DNA of 31,482 nt from JACCZX01 sp038216465 (GTDB taxonomy: Bacteria; Pseudomonadota; Gammaproteobacteria; Burkholderiales; Burkholderiaceae_F). The position numbers and the translations under genes were made by a program. A model generated the notes under the pieces. It was not told the DNA's origin. It ran no database searches and was given only the letters and a program-made list of their open reading frames with translations. Within the stretch, counting starts at the first letter, position 1; every line of letters begins with the position of its first letter. This document shows, piece after piece, positions 17,422 through 27,325 of the stretch. The stretch lies in NCBI GenBank assembly GCA_038216465.1, contig JBBQQC010000031.1:1-31482 (forward strand), read 5' to 3'.

Positions 17422-18018
17422 ATGAACGAACACGTCAAAGAACTCCTATATCAAATGCTCGAGACCGAGTTGGGAGGAGTGCAGGTTTACACCACGGCTC
17501 TGGAATGCGTAGTCAACGATGAGCTGAAGGAAGAATGGACCAAGTATCTTGAACAAACCAATCGCCATGTCGAAGTCATGCGTGAGTTGTTCAGCCAATT
17601 CGGGCTCGACCCGGAAGCCCAAACCCCCGGACGTCAGGTCGTCCACCATATTGGCGGATCACTCGTGAAAGCGATGCAAATGGCGCTGTCGAGCGGCGGT
17701 GAGCCTGCGGCGGCGGAGCTTGTCGCCTGCGAGTGCGTAGTGTTCGCGGAAACGAAAGATCATCTGAACTGGGAACTACTTTCAAAATGCGCCGAAAAAG
17801 CCAAAGGCGAAGAGAAGAAAGCGATGACGGCCGCTTGTGAAGAAGTCGAAGATCAGGAAGATGAGCATATCTATCACAGCAAAGGCTGGTGCCGCGAGCT
17901 ATGGATCCAATCGCTCGGCATGCCTGCCGTTCTGCCACCGCCGGAAGAAGAAAAAGATGTGAAAACCGCTATCGGTGCGGCGCGTGCAGAAAAGGCGCGC
18001 GAGGAAATGCTCGAGTAG
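17422..18018 (+). CDS. Ferritin-like domain protein
   Basis: A 198-residue helical protein. ATG 17422 follows AAGGAGG; the frame opens further upstream but this start is clearly favoured. Carboxylate and His residues fit a diiron four-helix bundle: ETELGGVQVYTTALE (helix 1), LEQTNRHVEVM (helix 2, ExxxH), ECVVFAETKDHLNWELL (helix 3) and EDQEDEHIYHSKGW (helix 4, EDEH). The C-terminus is an acidic, Pro-rich tail (MPAVLPPPEEEKD) of unknown role. Such proteins bind or oxidise iron or relate to rubrerythrin and manganese catalase. The catalase gene that follows suggests an oxidative-stress cluster. The exact activity cannot be read from the sequence. Confidence 0.75.
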   Translation: MNEHVKELLYQMLETELGGVQVYTTALECVVNDELKEEWTKYLEQTNRHVEVMRELFSQFGLDPEAQTPGRQVVHHIGGSLVKAMQMALSSGGEPAAAELVACECVVFAETKDHLNWELLSKCAEKAKGEEKKAMTAACEEVEDQEDEHIYHSKGWCRELWIQSLGMPAVLPPPEEEKDVKTAIGAARAEKAREEMLE

Positions 18019-18169
18019 TTTGATTCAATGAGGGTCTCGGCGAACCGAGATCCTCTGCTGCGTGTTGTTACCCGGCCCGCCGGAATAGTTGGCCGTGTGC
18101 CTGACTTCGGTATCTTGTGTGAGCGGCACACCGCTTGCCTTAGCGCACTTCCTCTACTAAGGAACGCTG

Positions 18170-18419
18170 ATGGCGACCAAACGCTCTGGCATCAAGTCCC
18201 GCCCGCTGCATCCGGACGACCGCAAAAGAGCGGCAGACTGGATCGTGACCATCCGGACGTTGGCGCCAAGGTGGCCGCGGGCCGCCTCGCAAGAAAAATG
18301 GCGGGCACCGATGAGCTTGCTCGGTCGTTCCCTTCGAATGCAATCAAGGCCGGTGAGATCAGGCGCGAAGGTGCACGAATCCACCGCAAGGCCAGAGCGA
18401 AGAAGCGCCGTCTACCGAC

Positions 18420-18438
<19 letters not shown>
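18170..18438 (+). pseudogene. Small basic protein gene, apparently frameshifted
   Basis: From ATG 18170 the frame reads MATKRSGIKSRPLHPDDRKR and ADWIVTIRTLA. After about 18262 the next frame continues as KVAAGRLARKMAGTDELARS and ends RKARAKKRR before TGA 18436-18438. The two pieces together look like one Lys/Arg-rich protein of about 85 residues. No function known. The end overlaps the first codons of the catalase gene. Confidence 0.4.
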
Positions 18439-20581
<2,143 letters not shown>

Positions 20582-20614
20582 TGATTCGCATCGAATCGGG
20601 GCTTTTACCTGCGC

Positions 20615-20908
20615 GTGCAGCAAATAGCGGAGCGTCCGCATCCATTGCCGCTGGAGAGCGGCTTCTCTGCCGATTTTGCGTATCGAGCGTTAGGAATCTA
20701 CAGCCCGTCGGAAACCAGTGAGTGTTACTTCATCCTGGCCAATGACCGCAGCGAAACGTGGTTCGTATCCAATCGGCACTTCCGCGTTGTGGGTCTGTTT
20801 CCCGAGCGCCGCGATTTGCGTTTTGCACTTGCTAGCACGGGCTGCGACGCCCGCCAAATTCATCGCCGCGATGTAGTCGAACAGGAAGTCGCGCCGAACG
20901 AGCGTTAG
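20615..20908 (+). CDS. Small conserved hypothetical protein
   Basis: A 97-residue protein from GTG 20615, reading VQQIAERPHPLPLESGFSAD, YSPSETSECYFILAND and TWFVSNRHFRVVGLFP. The frame is open from 20585, so an upstream start is possible, but none with ATG is present. It looks like a folded soluble domain; I recall similar small proteins of unknown function in beta- and gammaproteobacteria but no name. A strong hairpin follows 33 bases after the stop. It may have been co-transcribed with the catalase. Confidence 0.55.
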   Translation: MQQIAERPHPLPLESGFSADFAYRALGIYSPSETSECYFILANDRSETWFVSNRHFRVVGLFPERRDLRFALASTGCDARQIHRRDVVEQEVAPNER

Positions 20909-20940
20909 CGCTTGGGATTCGCGCGCGCAGCACAACGCAC

Positions 20941-20966
20941 GTGTCGGCGCCGCGAGGCGCCGACAC
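20941..20966. terminator. Bidirectional hairpin between convergent genes
   Basis: GTGTCGGCGCC (20941-20951) and GGCGCCGACAC (20956-20966) form a perfect 11-bp GC-rich stem around a GCGA loop. It lies between the stop of the + gene at 20908 and the stop of the - gene at 20976, so it can serve both. No T-run is present on either side. Confidence 0.65.
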
Positions 20967-20975
20967 CGCATCGCA

Positions 20976-21236
20976 TCACATCAACAGCTGCGGTTCTGTC
21001 GTGTCGTCGGCGGGTGGACTGAAATTTCCCACTGTAAGTGGCTCCGATGTATCACTCGACGCGAGGCCTTGCAGAAACGCGATAAAGCCGGCCACCGAGC
21101 TTGCGCTGGGAGGGATTTGAGATCCTGGCGCTGGCGCCGGCGGCGGGTTGTCGTCGTTCGAGCTGCCGCACGCCGACAGCCCGATCGCTAATGTCAGCGC
21201 TGTCGCCGCGCCGATGATTTTCGTTTGTTTCAACAT
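20976..21236 (-). CDS. Small lipoprotein
   Basis: An 86-residue protein with a lipoprotein signal: MLKQTKIIGAATALTLAIG, then LSACGSS with the lipidated Cys at residue 23. The mature part begins with an acidic, Pro-rich linker (DDNPPPAPAPGSQIPP), followed by AGFIAFLQGLASSDTSEPLT, a short helix-like segment. Family unknown. The next gene on the same strand, 9 bases upstream, is a DUF4331 fragment, and proteins like this one often accompany DUF4331 genes. ATG 21236 has AGAGGG upstream. Confidence 0.7.
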   Translation of the reverse strand: MLKQTKIIGAATALTLAIGLSACGSSNDDNPPPAPAPGSQIPPSASSVAGFIAFLQGLASSDTSEPLTVGNFSPPADDTTEPQLLM

Positions 21237-21245
21237 GGCGCCCTC

Positions 21246-21662
21246 TTAGTTAAATGAGCCGGGGATCGGCGTGTTGAAGTACGGGAACGTCGCTTTGAAG
21301 TTGCTCGCGTTGCGGCGCACGCCATCGGTAAACGCCAGTCCGCCCGACGGCGCACTGGCTGCCGTGCAGCCCACACACAATGTGTCCCCAGGTCCGGTTA
21401 ACACGCACAGCGCTCCCATCGCAACGCGCAGCGACAAATCGACCACCTCGTCTCCCGGCCGCCGGCCATTCGGAAAACCTGCGGGGTCCATGCCTGCCAC
21501 TCCAAGCGGGTTCTGCACAGCTTGAGGGGTCGGAGGCGTCGATGTATTCAGCCGCATCATCTCGCTAGGAACGACGTTGGCCGGACGATTCACTCCAGCC
21601 AGCCCCGTCAGGAACGCAGCGACCAGGTCGATGCGCGGGAAGTTGGTTGGCGCGGAGTTCGG
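21246..21662 (-). pseudogene. C-terminal fragment of a DUF4331-family protein
   Basis: An open frame of about 138 codons without a proper start, bounded upstream by TGA 21663-21665. It reads FPRIDLVAAFLTGLAGVNRP, SEMMRLNTS, GFPNGRRPGDEVVDLSLRVA and LAFTDGVRRNASNFKATFPY, ending FNTPIPGSFN. These are features of the C-terminus of DUF4331 proteins, which are normally around 450-550 residues, periplasmic and of unknown function. The N-terminal two thirds is absent from the window, so this is a truncation by deletion, not a single frameshift. GTG 21593 could start a short product but would not give a complete domain. Confidence 0.7.
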
Positions 21663-21705
21663 TCAATGGATCATGAAGGGCGGCATGCTGCGCACCTAGA
21701 GCCGA

Positions 21706-21813
21706 TCAGGGCTTGACGTTGTCCTGCTGTACACCCCCGCCGCCGGGCGAACTCGTCGTACCGCATGCCACTAAACTCAATGCCATCGCGAAGATAATCA
21801 TCAGCTTTTTCAT
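21706..21813 (-). CDS. Very small lipoprotein
   Basis: A 35-residue product, MKKLMIIFAMALSLVACGTT followed by a Gly-rich tail and DNVKP. The lipobox SLVAC places the lipidated Cys at residue 17. AGGAGAAC precedes ATG 21813. Small peptides of this kind (entericidin-like size) can sit in the outer membrane. It could also be the intact signal region of a longer gene whose body was lost in the deletion that truncated the DUF4331 gene. Confidence 0.5.
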   Translation of the reverse strand: MKKLMIIFAMALSLVACGTTSSPGGGGVQQDNVKP

Positions 21814-21954
21814 GGGTGTTCTCCTGGTGAGAGCCTTCGCATCAGCAATACGCATTCCTGAGACGGAAACCAATGAGCCCCGTTGGAGTAGGCAGGTCGC
21901 GGGCACGCGAGCATCGCTCGCCACGCCACCACCCCTCTGCGTCACACCTCGCGC

Positions 21955-22737
21955 TCAGCGTAGCCGTTCTGAAAGAAAGCTCAGCACACGCTCGACCGCC
22001 TCGTGCGTCGGCTCGCCCTCGCGATCGATGAGGTTGATGGTGAGCACACTATGCGGCGGCTCGGGTTGGGGCTTCGCCGACCTGGCCGGAAGCTCGATCC
22101 CCTCAAAGCCGGCGCCGAGTTCGCGGCGCAATGTCGCGAAGCGCGCCGCTCTGCAGAACAGCGCGTCGCCGTGGAAGCGCACGGCCAGCACCTTCAGCCC
22201 CTCCTCGGTGGTCCGGCGCCGTGCGTTGACGAACGTCTCGGGCGTGACGTGGACGGCGGCAGCCTTGGCGCGCGTGATCGGCAGCGGCAACGACGGATGC
22301 CCCATCACGGGCGCCAACACCCATGGATCGAGGGTCAGCGTAAGCGCGAAGTTGCCGGTAACGCACATGCCGACGGCGCCGATACCGCGGCCGCCCATCT
22401 CCTGGTGAATGTGGCGAGCAAGCGCGCGTAACCAGTCCGCGATCGGGCTCGAACGATTTTCCGCAAGGACGTGGAACTCACGGTTGACGCAGAGCTTCAG
22501 GAGTTCCGGCACCCGATTGAACGGCGTCGTCTTGACCCCCACGGGACCGAACATCCGAGGCACGAACACGGTAAAGCCGGCGTCGACAACACGCCGGGCA
22601 AAGCGCACTACCTCGGCCGAGATCCCGGGCACTTCGTGCATGATCAGCACCGCGGGGCCTTCGCCCTTTCGGTAGACGGTTCGCTCGCGGCTCGCGTGCG
22701 TAAACGCGAAGGTCGTGAAGTCGGGAAGCCGGTCCAT
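21955..22737 (-). CDS. Dienelactone hydrolase-family alpha/beta hydrolase
   Basis: A 260-residue protein. The core reads GPAVLIMHEVPGISAEVVRF (first strand and oxyanion region), FTVFVPRMFGPVG, then GIGAVGMCVTGNFALTL, where GMCVTG is the nucleophile elbow with Cys as in dienelactone hydrolases. The acid and His should lie in the C-terminal part (HGDALFC and EPTHEAVERVL regions are candidates). Such enzymes hydrolyse dienelactones or other small esters in the cytoplasm. Length is normal. No ring-cleavage genes are nearby, so the substrate is unknown. Start ATG 22737 is the first in frame. Confidence 0.82.
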   Translation of the reverse strand: MDRLPDFTTFAFTHASRERTVYRKGEGPAVLIMHEVPGISAEVVRFARRVVDAGFTVFVPRMFGPVGVKTTPFNRVPELLKLCVNREFHVLAENRSSPIADWLRALARHIHQEMGGRGIGAVGMCVTGNFALTLTLDPWVLAPVMGHPSLPLPITRAKAAAVHVTPETFVNARRRTTEEGLKVLAVRFHGDALFCRAARFATLRRELGAGFEGIELPARSAKPQPEPPHSVLTINLIDREGEPTHEAVERVLSFLSERLR

Positions 22738-23171
22738 GGTCGATGCCTAAGACTGTGCACTCGGCAAGTTGCGTGCCCTGCCTCGAGCGGTTGCGGACCA
22801 TTGCTGCTGAAAGATCACAGAGCAATGCAGCGAGCGATATCGAATTGCTCGACATGGACGGGGGCGCGGCTGCACGGCAGCTTCGGCTTCGATAAGGCGC
22901 CGGATTGGATATCGTGCCTTCGAGGTCGACGCGTTTACACTAAGCACGCCGCTCACCGTGTCCGGTCCACAGTGGGTGAATGCGGGAGTGCCGACCGGCT
23001 TCGAAGCTAGCAGCGCCGCGCCGGAAGCGTGACTGTTCATGAGCGACGCCGTCAAGAGACATGTCGTCACTGCCGCGTAGGTGCAACGCCCGCGTTCTTC
23101 TCTTCTTTGCGTGTAACGGGCGCCGCCACCGTTCGACTCACTCGAACGGTTGGCTTGGAAGAGGATTCAAG
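22738..23171. other. Intergenic region with a leader hairpin
   Basis: Divergent gap between the hydrolase and the secreted-protein pseudogene. No supported gene. CCGTTCGA (23129-23136) and TCGAACGG (23142-23149) form a perfect 8-bp stem with a 5-base loop, ending 22 bases before the start codon 23172; GGAAGAGGA follows it as ribosome binding site. Confidence 0.4.
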
Positions 23172-23518
23172 ATGCGCTCCATCAAACTCGGTCTTTTCGG
23201 TTCGGCGGCGTTAGTCGCGGCGTTAGGGGTGCTGGCTGCCGCTGCGAACAGGACCACAGGATCGAAGGTGGCTGGCGGTGGCAGCACCTTGGTTGCTTTT
23301 CAGGGCGAGGTCAAGGGCCGCTCGATCACTTTGGCTTTCAATGCGAGAGTCGCGACGCAGTAACGGCGATAGCCGAGCTTGCGCGCTGCAACGGAAATCT
23401 GGTTGAAGGTCCGGTCGACCACGGTGGTAGCGTCGGTTACTTTGCAGTTTTTCGACCCAAAGCGGACTTTCGCGTCGCTCCGAAGCGGACATTGAAGGCG
23501 TGGCTGAATGCCGTTTAG
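23172..23518 (+). pseudogene. Secreted protein of unknown function, frameshifted and truncated
   Basis: ATG 23172 begins a signal peptide (MRSIKLGLFGSAALVAALGV, then LAAAANRT) and a mature part with VAGGGSTLVAFQGEVKGRSI and FNARV. The frame stops at 23363, while another frame continues with TAIAELARCNGNLVEGPVDH and GGSVGYFAVF to TAG 23516-23518. The FNARV xxxG-x-V-xG-x-A-E/Q-L pattern is common in small secreted proteins of unknown function, and here it crosses the frame change near 23350. The true C-terminus is probably lost. Confidence 0.5.
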
Positions 23519-23610
23519 CGATCCAGTGTCAAGACCTTCTTACTATTCTGCCGACACGCCCGTTCCACGCGGCGCGTACGGCCGGGTCGCCGCGTGCGGG
23601 CGCCGAGTGG

Positions 23611-23985
23611 CTACTTGCTGCGCGGATCGTCTGCAGGGTTCAGGTACGTGATGGTCCAGGGTCCGACGCCGTGCAGCTGCAGGATCGTGTCGCCGCTTAC
23701 TGTGGCGAAGTGGCGCATGCCCGCAGGCCAGTATCCGTACGTACCGGCGGGCATCGGCCGTGTCTGGGCTGACGTGCTCTCTCCCATTTCAAGGTTGAAG
23801 GTTCCGGCGATCACGGTGATCCGCTCGACCTTAGGATGCCAATGCGGCGCGATCTTGAATCCGTCGGGCAGGAACAGACGCATGACGAAGGGCCCTTCCT
23901 TGGCGGGATCGCCTTCGAGGACGGCGGCTTTATTGCGTTCCTCGCGTGGGTCACACCGGAAATGGAGAACTATCGAAGCGATTGG
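23611..23985 (-). pseudogene. Cupin-domain protein lacking its N-terminus
   Basis: The frame ending at 23611 encodes a cupin barrel: AAVLEGDPAKEGPFVMRLFL, FKIAPHWHPKVERITVIAGT (HxH...E metal motif), ESTSAQTRPMPAGTYGYWPA and GMRHFATVSGDTILQLHGVG, ending WTITYLNPADDPRSK. Related proteins begin with a signal peptide and about 40 more residues. Here the similarity begins near 23930 and no start codon lies in a suitable place; the frame runs on into the neighbouring gene as nonsense. The 5' part was apparently replaced by the end of the DUF3761 gene at 23993. It may have been a periplasmic metal-binding enzyme. Confidence 0.7.
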
Positions 23986-23992
23986 ATACCTA

Positions 23993-24646
23993 TCAACCGC
24001 AAGGCTTGCCGTCTGACGGATTGGCCCCCATTGCCTTCGCCTGAGACTCAGAGGCGTACTGCCCCTGCTTGGTCTTGCCGTACCATCGATCGCCGGAGCA
24101 GTGATAGACCTTCGAGTCCGTGTTGATCCACACTTGCCCCGGTTCACCGACCGCCGCCCGAGGTGACATCGGCGATGCGGTCGCTGTAGGCTTCGCGTTG
24201 TCCCGGGCCCCAGTGGTGGTAGAGGGTGCAGCTGCACCCGCCGAAGTCGCCGTCGGCTTCTCGGTTGCCGCCTTCCCAGCGCCATACCCGTCTTTCACTC
24301 CCCCGTGGCCAGAGCAGGCTCCGCTCTTCTTCATCGAGTCCGAGTGGGTGCCGTCCTTACACAGGGCGGTTGAGCCGGAAGGAGCCGTCACAACTGGCTT
24401 CGCTGCAGTACCCGTACTTGTCGCTGCTGAGCTCTTATCGGGCTTCGCGGCGGTCTTATCCGGCTTCGCCGCGCTGTACCAATCCTTCACTCCCCCGTGG
24501 CCAGAGCATGCGCCGCCCTTTTTAGCTGCGTCGGTGTACGTGCCATCCTTGCACTCGCCGGTTGATCCGGCCGGAGCCGCGGCGTGAGAAGTAGCGGCAA
24601 GGCCGAGGCCCAATAGCAGCGCGCTCGTAATAAGCATTGATTTCAT
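23993..24646 (-). CDS. Secreted DUF3761 protein with two repeats
   Basis: A 217-residue exported protein. ATG 24646 follows AGGAGG; the signal peptide is MKSMLITSALLLGLGLAATS with a cleavage site after SHA. Two DUF3761 units follow: CKDGTYTDAAKKGGACSGHG at about residues 31-50 and CKDGTHSDSMKKSGACSGHG at about 95-114, each with two Cys and a GGVK end. Linkers are Ala/Lys/Thr-rich. A different C-terminal domain (VWINTDSKVYHCSGDRWYG, then QGQYASESQAKAMGANPSDG) is also found alone in small secreted proteins. Function is unknown; the Cys pairs suggest disulfides in the periplasm. The repeats probably arose by internal duplication. Confidence 0.8.
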   Translation of the reverse strand: MKSMLITSALLLGLGLAATSHAAAPAGSTGECKDGTYTDAAKKGGACSGHGGVKDWYSAAKPDKTAAKPDKSSAATSTGTAAKPVVTAPSGSTALCKDGTHSDSMKKSGACSGHGGVKDGYGAGKAATEKPTATSAGAAAPSTTTGARDNAKPTATASPMSPRAAVGEPGQVWINTDSKVYHCSGDRWYGKTKQGQYASESQAKAMGANPSDGKPCG

Positions 24647-24708
24647 CGGTTTTCCTCCTATGGGCGCGGGAAGTTTAAGAGACCGCGTGCGCCGTAGCGG
24701 TCGATTGA

Positions 24709-24996
24709 CTACGAGCGCGATGGAATGTGACCGCGCCAGTCGCGCACGTGATCGCGCCAATCGCGCATGCTGTCGGCCAAGGCGCGCAGATCTGGTAACG
24801 ATGACCGTCGATCACGCAACACATAAGCTGCAGCCAATGCGATCACGGCCGCGCCGCCGAGCGCAATCAACCAGACGCTGCGGCGCCGATTTTGTTCCAA
24901 GCGAAGCGGCTCGTATGCCTCGGCCGCGCTGTACTTGCGTTCGATCGCCTCTGCTGTGGGCGAAGTCGACGTGCTGGTTGGAAACAATTTTGTCAT
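24709..24996 (-). CDS. Small single-helix membrane protein
   Basis: A 95-residue protein with AGGGAGG before ATG 24996. A polar N-terminal half (residues 1-40) precedes one membrane helix at about 41-60 (VWLIALGGAAVIALAAAYVL), followed by a basic tail with a repeated unit SMRDWRDHVRDWRGHI. Function unknown. It is 62 bases upstream of the DUF3761 gene and may be co-transcribed with it. Confidence 0.65.
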   Translation of the reverse strand: MTKLFPTSTSTSPTAEAIERKYSAAEAYEPLRLEQNRRRSVWLIALGGAAVIALAAAYVLRDRRSSLPDLRALADSMRDWRDHVRDWRGHIPSRS

Positions 24997-25281
24997 GCGA
25001 CCTCCCTGTCACTCAAGATGAAACGCGTTATGCAATCGGTGTTCCCGCTTGGTCTCCGGCTTGCGTGAAGAGTTAATCCAGCAGCTGCACACAGTCTCTA
25101 ATGGGCCGGCTTTACCTGCGGCTTGCCGAGCAGCTATGCACGGCAACGCGAACAGCAGGGTCAACAGGCCGCAACCCCGTGAGCAGGACCGGCAAAACCT
25201 TAACCAAGGCGGGCAAGGCAACAACAGTTAAGCAATAGGAAGTAGCAGGAACCTGCGCGCTTTGCCTGCCGGCTCCAAGCA
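24997..25281. other. Intergenic region at the edge of the cassette array
   Basis: Frames are open on both strands but have no convincing start or family. Several short TTAAC/GTTAA motifs (25198-25205, 25226-25232) resemble decayed core sites of attC elements, though none forms a full site. Confidence 0.3.
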
Positions 25282-25339
25282 GGTTAAGTTGGCATGTTGC
25301 CTGCGACGGTATTCAGTCTGCTCGATGGAAGGGTTAGGC
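25282..25339 (-). repeat. Degenerate attC site after the methyltransferase-like gene
   Basis: Read on the - strand it begins with the core GCCTAAC (25339-25333) followed by CCTTCCATCGAG, the left half of a widespread integron attC family, and ends near 25282 with CATGCCAACTTAACC, a worn version of the usual CATGTCAAACGTTAGGC end. It lies 23 bases after the stop of the gene at 25363, the normal place of an attC in a cassette. Confidence 0.55.
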
Positions 25340-25362
25340 ACGTCGCCTGCACCGCTCGGGCT

Positions 25363-25965
25363 TCAGTAGATGCCAGGAATAAAGCGCCGAGTACGCGCAC
25401 AGTACGAGCGGTAGCTCGTCCCGAATGCCTTGGAAAGGATGCGCTCCTCTGATCGCGCTCGCAGCTCACTCCCGATAACCATGAGCAGGAAGCCAAGCCA
25501 CACAACGATGGTCGGCATCCAGACCGCTGTACCCAGCGAAAGCAGATTCAGGCTGAGATAGATGGGATGCCGGACGTAGGAGAACGGGCCACCGGTGGCA
25601 AGCACATGACCCTCACCTACCTTCGCTCTTATACGCCACGAGGAAAAGACGGCTAGTGTTGAACAGACCAGCGCCGCTGCGCCGACTATGAGCAACGCAC
25701 CAAGTTCACGCTGCCCGAAGAACCAGACAGGAGTGCGGTTCAGAATGACAGCGTATCCAATGCCGAAGTAGATGAGACCGAACGCCAGCCCATGAATTGC
25801 GACAAGCGATCGCGAGTTCCGAGCAGTCAACTCCGTTGGTGAGGCTTGGGTGCCCGTGCCTTGTTGCGCAGGGGGCTGCGGCGATTTTCGTGTCACCAGA
25901 AGAGTGACGGCGAAAGAGCCCCAGAACATGAAATGGAGCAGATAGATTGACCAGTCGGGCAGCAT
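25363..25965 (-). CDS. Isoprenylcysteine methyltransferase-like membrane protein
   Basis: A 200-residue integral membrane protein of the ICMT/phospholipid methyltransferase group, which use S-adenosylmethionine to methylate isoprenyl-cysteine-like or lipid substrates. Membrane segments are near residues 7-24, 55-75, 88-108 and 145-168. The family signature is GPFSYVRHPIYLSLNLLSLG followed by a second helix pair and EERILSKAFGTSYRSYCART, the SAM- and substrate-binding C-terminus. ATG 25965 is 31 bases after a half attC, and an attC follows the stop, so this is a gene cassette. It has no promoter of its own that I can see. Bacterial substrate is unknown. Confidence 0.82.
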   Translation of the reverse strand: MLPDWSIYLLHFMFWGSFAVTLLVTRKSPQPPAQQGTGTQASPTELTARNSRSLVAIHGLAFGLIYFGIGYAVILNRTPVWFFGQRELGALLIVGAAALVCSTLAVFSSWRIRAKVGEGHVLATGGPFSYVRHPIYLSLNLLSLGTAVWMPTIVVWLGFLLMVIGSELRARSEERILSKAFGTSYRSYCARTRRFIPGIY

Positions 25966-25996
25966 GCAGTGGGTTCGCTCGATGGAAGCGTTCGGA
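25966..25996 (-). repeat. Half attC site between two cassette genes
   Basis: On the - strand TCCGAAC (25996-25990) followed by GCTTCCATCGAGCGAACCC matches the left half of the attC family seen at 25333 and 28727. The right half is missing and the next gene starts directly. This looks like a recombination or deletion scar. Confidence 0.5.
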
Positions 25997-25997
25997 A

Positions 25998-26783
25998 TTA
26001 CTTAGGTAGCAGGACGTATTGGGTCATGAAGACAATCAATGCTTCAGTGAGATCTTCAGCTAGATGCGTGTTCGCCCTATGATTTTTTCCGAATTCAAGT
26101 TGTATGGCGTCAATGCCTTCAGCTTGCTGACTGCCATAAGTCAACACTGTGTATCCACCGTTGAAGCGAGGGTCTTCGCGCAGTGTTTCGGCTCCGGCGG
26201 CTGGATTGACTCGATACCCTTTTGCTGCCAACACTCCTATGACGCTCTTCTCGCCTTGAAGCGCTGATGAGCCGAAGCGATTGAGTAGAGCCTTGGTCGT
26301 CAAGCCAGCACGTGTGCCGCGAAACGTCGTGTCTGGATCGTCCGATTGGCCGTGTACATCCAAGAGCAGTGAGCCAGCGGGGAACTGCTGTTTTATTTCG
26401 CTAACGAAGGCGGCGATTTGGTCGTGGTACGCGCGGTATGCCGGCAACGCGTCTTGCGATTCCATTGCGTCTTGTTCAGAGCGATTCGCATCCAGATACT
26501 TTCGACTGAACTTCGCAACAACGATATACGGGCGCTTACCGAGCCGCCCTTCAAGCAAAGACGCCACGCGCTCGGCGAGCTCTCGCGTGCCAGCATCACG
26601 GACAAGCGCACCTTTCGTTCGCACCGCAATAAGGCCCAGGAATTCGCCGCCGTCATGTGGCACGGTCAAGATTAGCGGCAAAGTTCCCCTCGAAGAAGCA
26701 ACTACGCTTAGTGGGTCATATGCCCGTGAGGCCGTTGGAAGGAAAACGGCGAAAAGCAAGAGCACGAAAGTGCGGCGAACCAT
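25998..26783 (-). CDS. N-formylglutamate amidohydrolase-like protein, exported
   Basis: A 261-residue protein with a signal peptide (VRRTFVLLLFAVFLPTASRA). The mature part matches the N-formylglutamate amidohydrolase fold: LPLILTVPHDGGEFL near the N-terminus, VRDAGTRELAERVASLL, FSRKYLDANR, SLLLDVHGQSDDPDTTFRGT (metal/catalytic region) and AIQLEFGKNHRANTH near the end. The classic enzyme is cytoplasmic and serves histidine breakdown; this exported version more likely cleaves another N-acyl or formyl substrate in the periplasm. It is flanked by a half attC after its stop and a collapsed attC just before its start, so it is a gene cassette. No other hut genes are present. Confidence 0.78.
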   Translation of the reverse strand: MVRRTFVLLLFAVFLPTASRAYDPLSVVASSRGTLPLILTVPHDGGEFLGLIAVRTKGALVRDAGTRELAERVASLLEGRLGKRPYIVVAKFSRKYLDANRSEQDAMESQDALPAYRAYHDQIAAFVSEIKQQFPAGSLLLDVHGQSDDPDTTFRGTRAGLTTKALLNRFGSSALQGEKSVIGVLAAKGYRVNPAAGAETLREDPRFNGGYTVLTYGSQQAEGIDAIQLEFGKNHRANTHLAEDLTEALIVFMTQYVLLPK

Positions 26784-26793
26784 GGATGGTGAT

Positions 26794-26816
26794 TCCTAAC
26801 GGTTGAAGAGTTAGGC
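26794..26816 (-). repeat. Collapsed attC site (23 bp)
   Basis: The - strand reads GCCTAAC, nine spacer bases, GTTAGGA: the two outer core sites of an attC brought together with the central hairpin lost. The TAA of the first core is the stop codon of the VOC gene, as is usual in cassettes. Confidence 0.6.
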
Positions 26817-27221
26817 GCCTGGTTGCGCAACGGCACTCGCGATGGCGGAATACTCGTAAGACGTGATTTCGTACGGATTTCCGTCCGGGTCGTTGAAGTA
26901 CACCGACCAAGACAGTCGATGATCTTCCGCCTCGACTTGCCGGCCCAAGACATTGGAGAGATGCAGCTTCCAGGCGATGAATTCCGCCCCGGAGACCGAT
27001 AGTGCGATGGTAGAGCGGGACGCTTCAGGGACACGCTCGAAGAGGGCCAAGTGAACAGTTCCTGCGACGTTGCCGATCGTCAGTGGACCGCCGCCTGTTG
27101 CCCAGGATTCCAGCTCGCCCACGCGGTGCAGGCCGAGCACCTGCGCGTACCACTGCTCCGCGGCGCCGCGATCGCTGACAAGAACGTGGATGTGATCAAT
27201 GGCTTGAAGGGTAGGCGGCAT
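26811..27221 (-). CDS. VOC-family (glyoxalase/bleomycin-resistance fold) protein
   Basis: A 136-residue protein of the vicinal oxygen chelate superfamily. Two beta-alpha-beta-beta-beta units are seen: AIDHIHVLVSDRGAAEQWYA with FYxxVLG-like WYAQVLGLHRVG, then VHLALFERV; and ALSVSGAEFIAWKLHLSN with SVYFNDPDGNPYEITSYEY. Candidate metal ligands are His in DHIHV, His in VHLAL and Glu in PYEIT. Such proteins act as glyoxalases, dioxygenases, fosfomycin-modifying enzymes or drug-binding proteins; the sequence does not decide which. The stop codon lies in a collapsed attC and the start is 10 bases after an attC core, so it is a cassette gene. An IS110 element sits just upstream and may separate it from its former promoter. 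Confidence 0.85.
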   Translation of the reverse strand: MPPTLQAIDHIHVLVSDRGAAEQWYAQVLGLHRVGELESWATGGGPLTIGNVAGTVHLALFERVPEASRSTIALSVSGAEFIAWKLHLSNVLGRQVEAEDHRLSWSVYFNDPDGNPYEITSYEYSAIASAVAQPGA

Positions 27222-27245
27222 AGGAAGCGGTCTAACGAATGATAT

Positions 27246-27325
27246 GGACTGCCCCTACCCGGAGTGTCGCGGGTAGTGCGATCGTTGAGGTGGATGTGTT
27301 CAACATCACTTCAGGAGAGGCAGTC
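27246..27325 (+). promoter_or_regulatory. Left-end inverted repeat pairing with the transposase RBS (element 1)
   Basis: GACTGCC at 27247-27253, near the left end, is the exact inverse of GGCAGTC at 27319-27325, which ends at the base before the start codon and overlaps the ribosome binding site AGGAGAGG. Pairing would hide the start region. The same arrangement occurs in element 2 with a compensated base pair. Confidence 0.5.

Noticed and set aside
22747..23070. 107-residue - strand frame upstream of the dienelactone hydrolase
   Set aside because: No start signal or family is recognisable, and the frame contains atypical composition; left unassigned.
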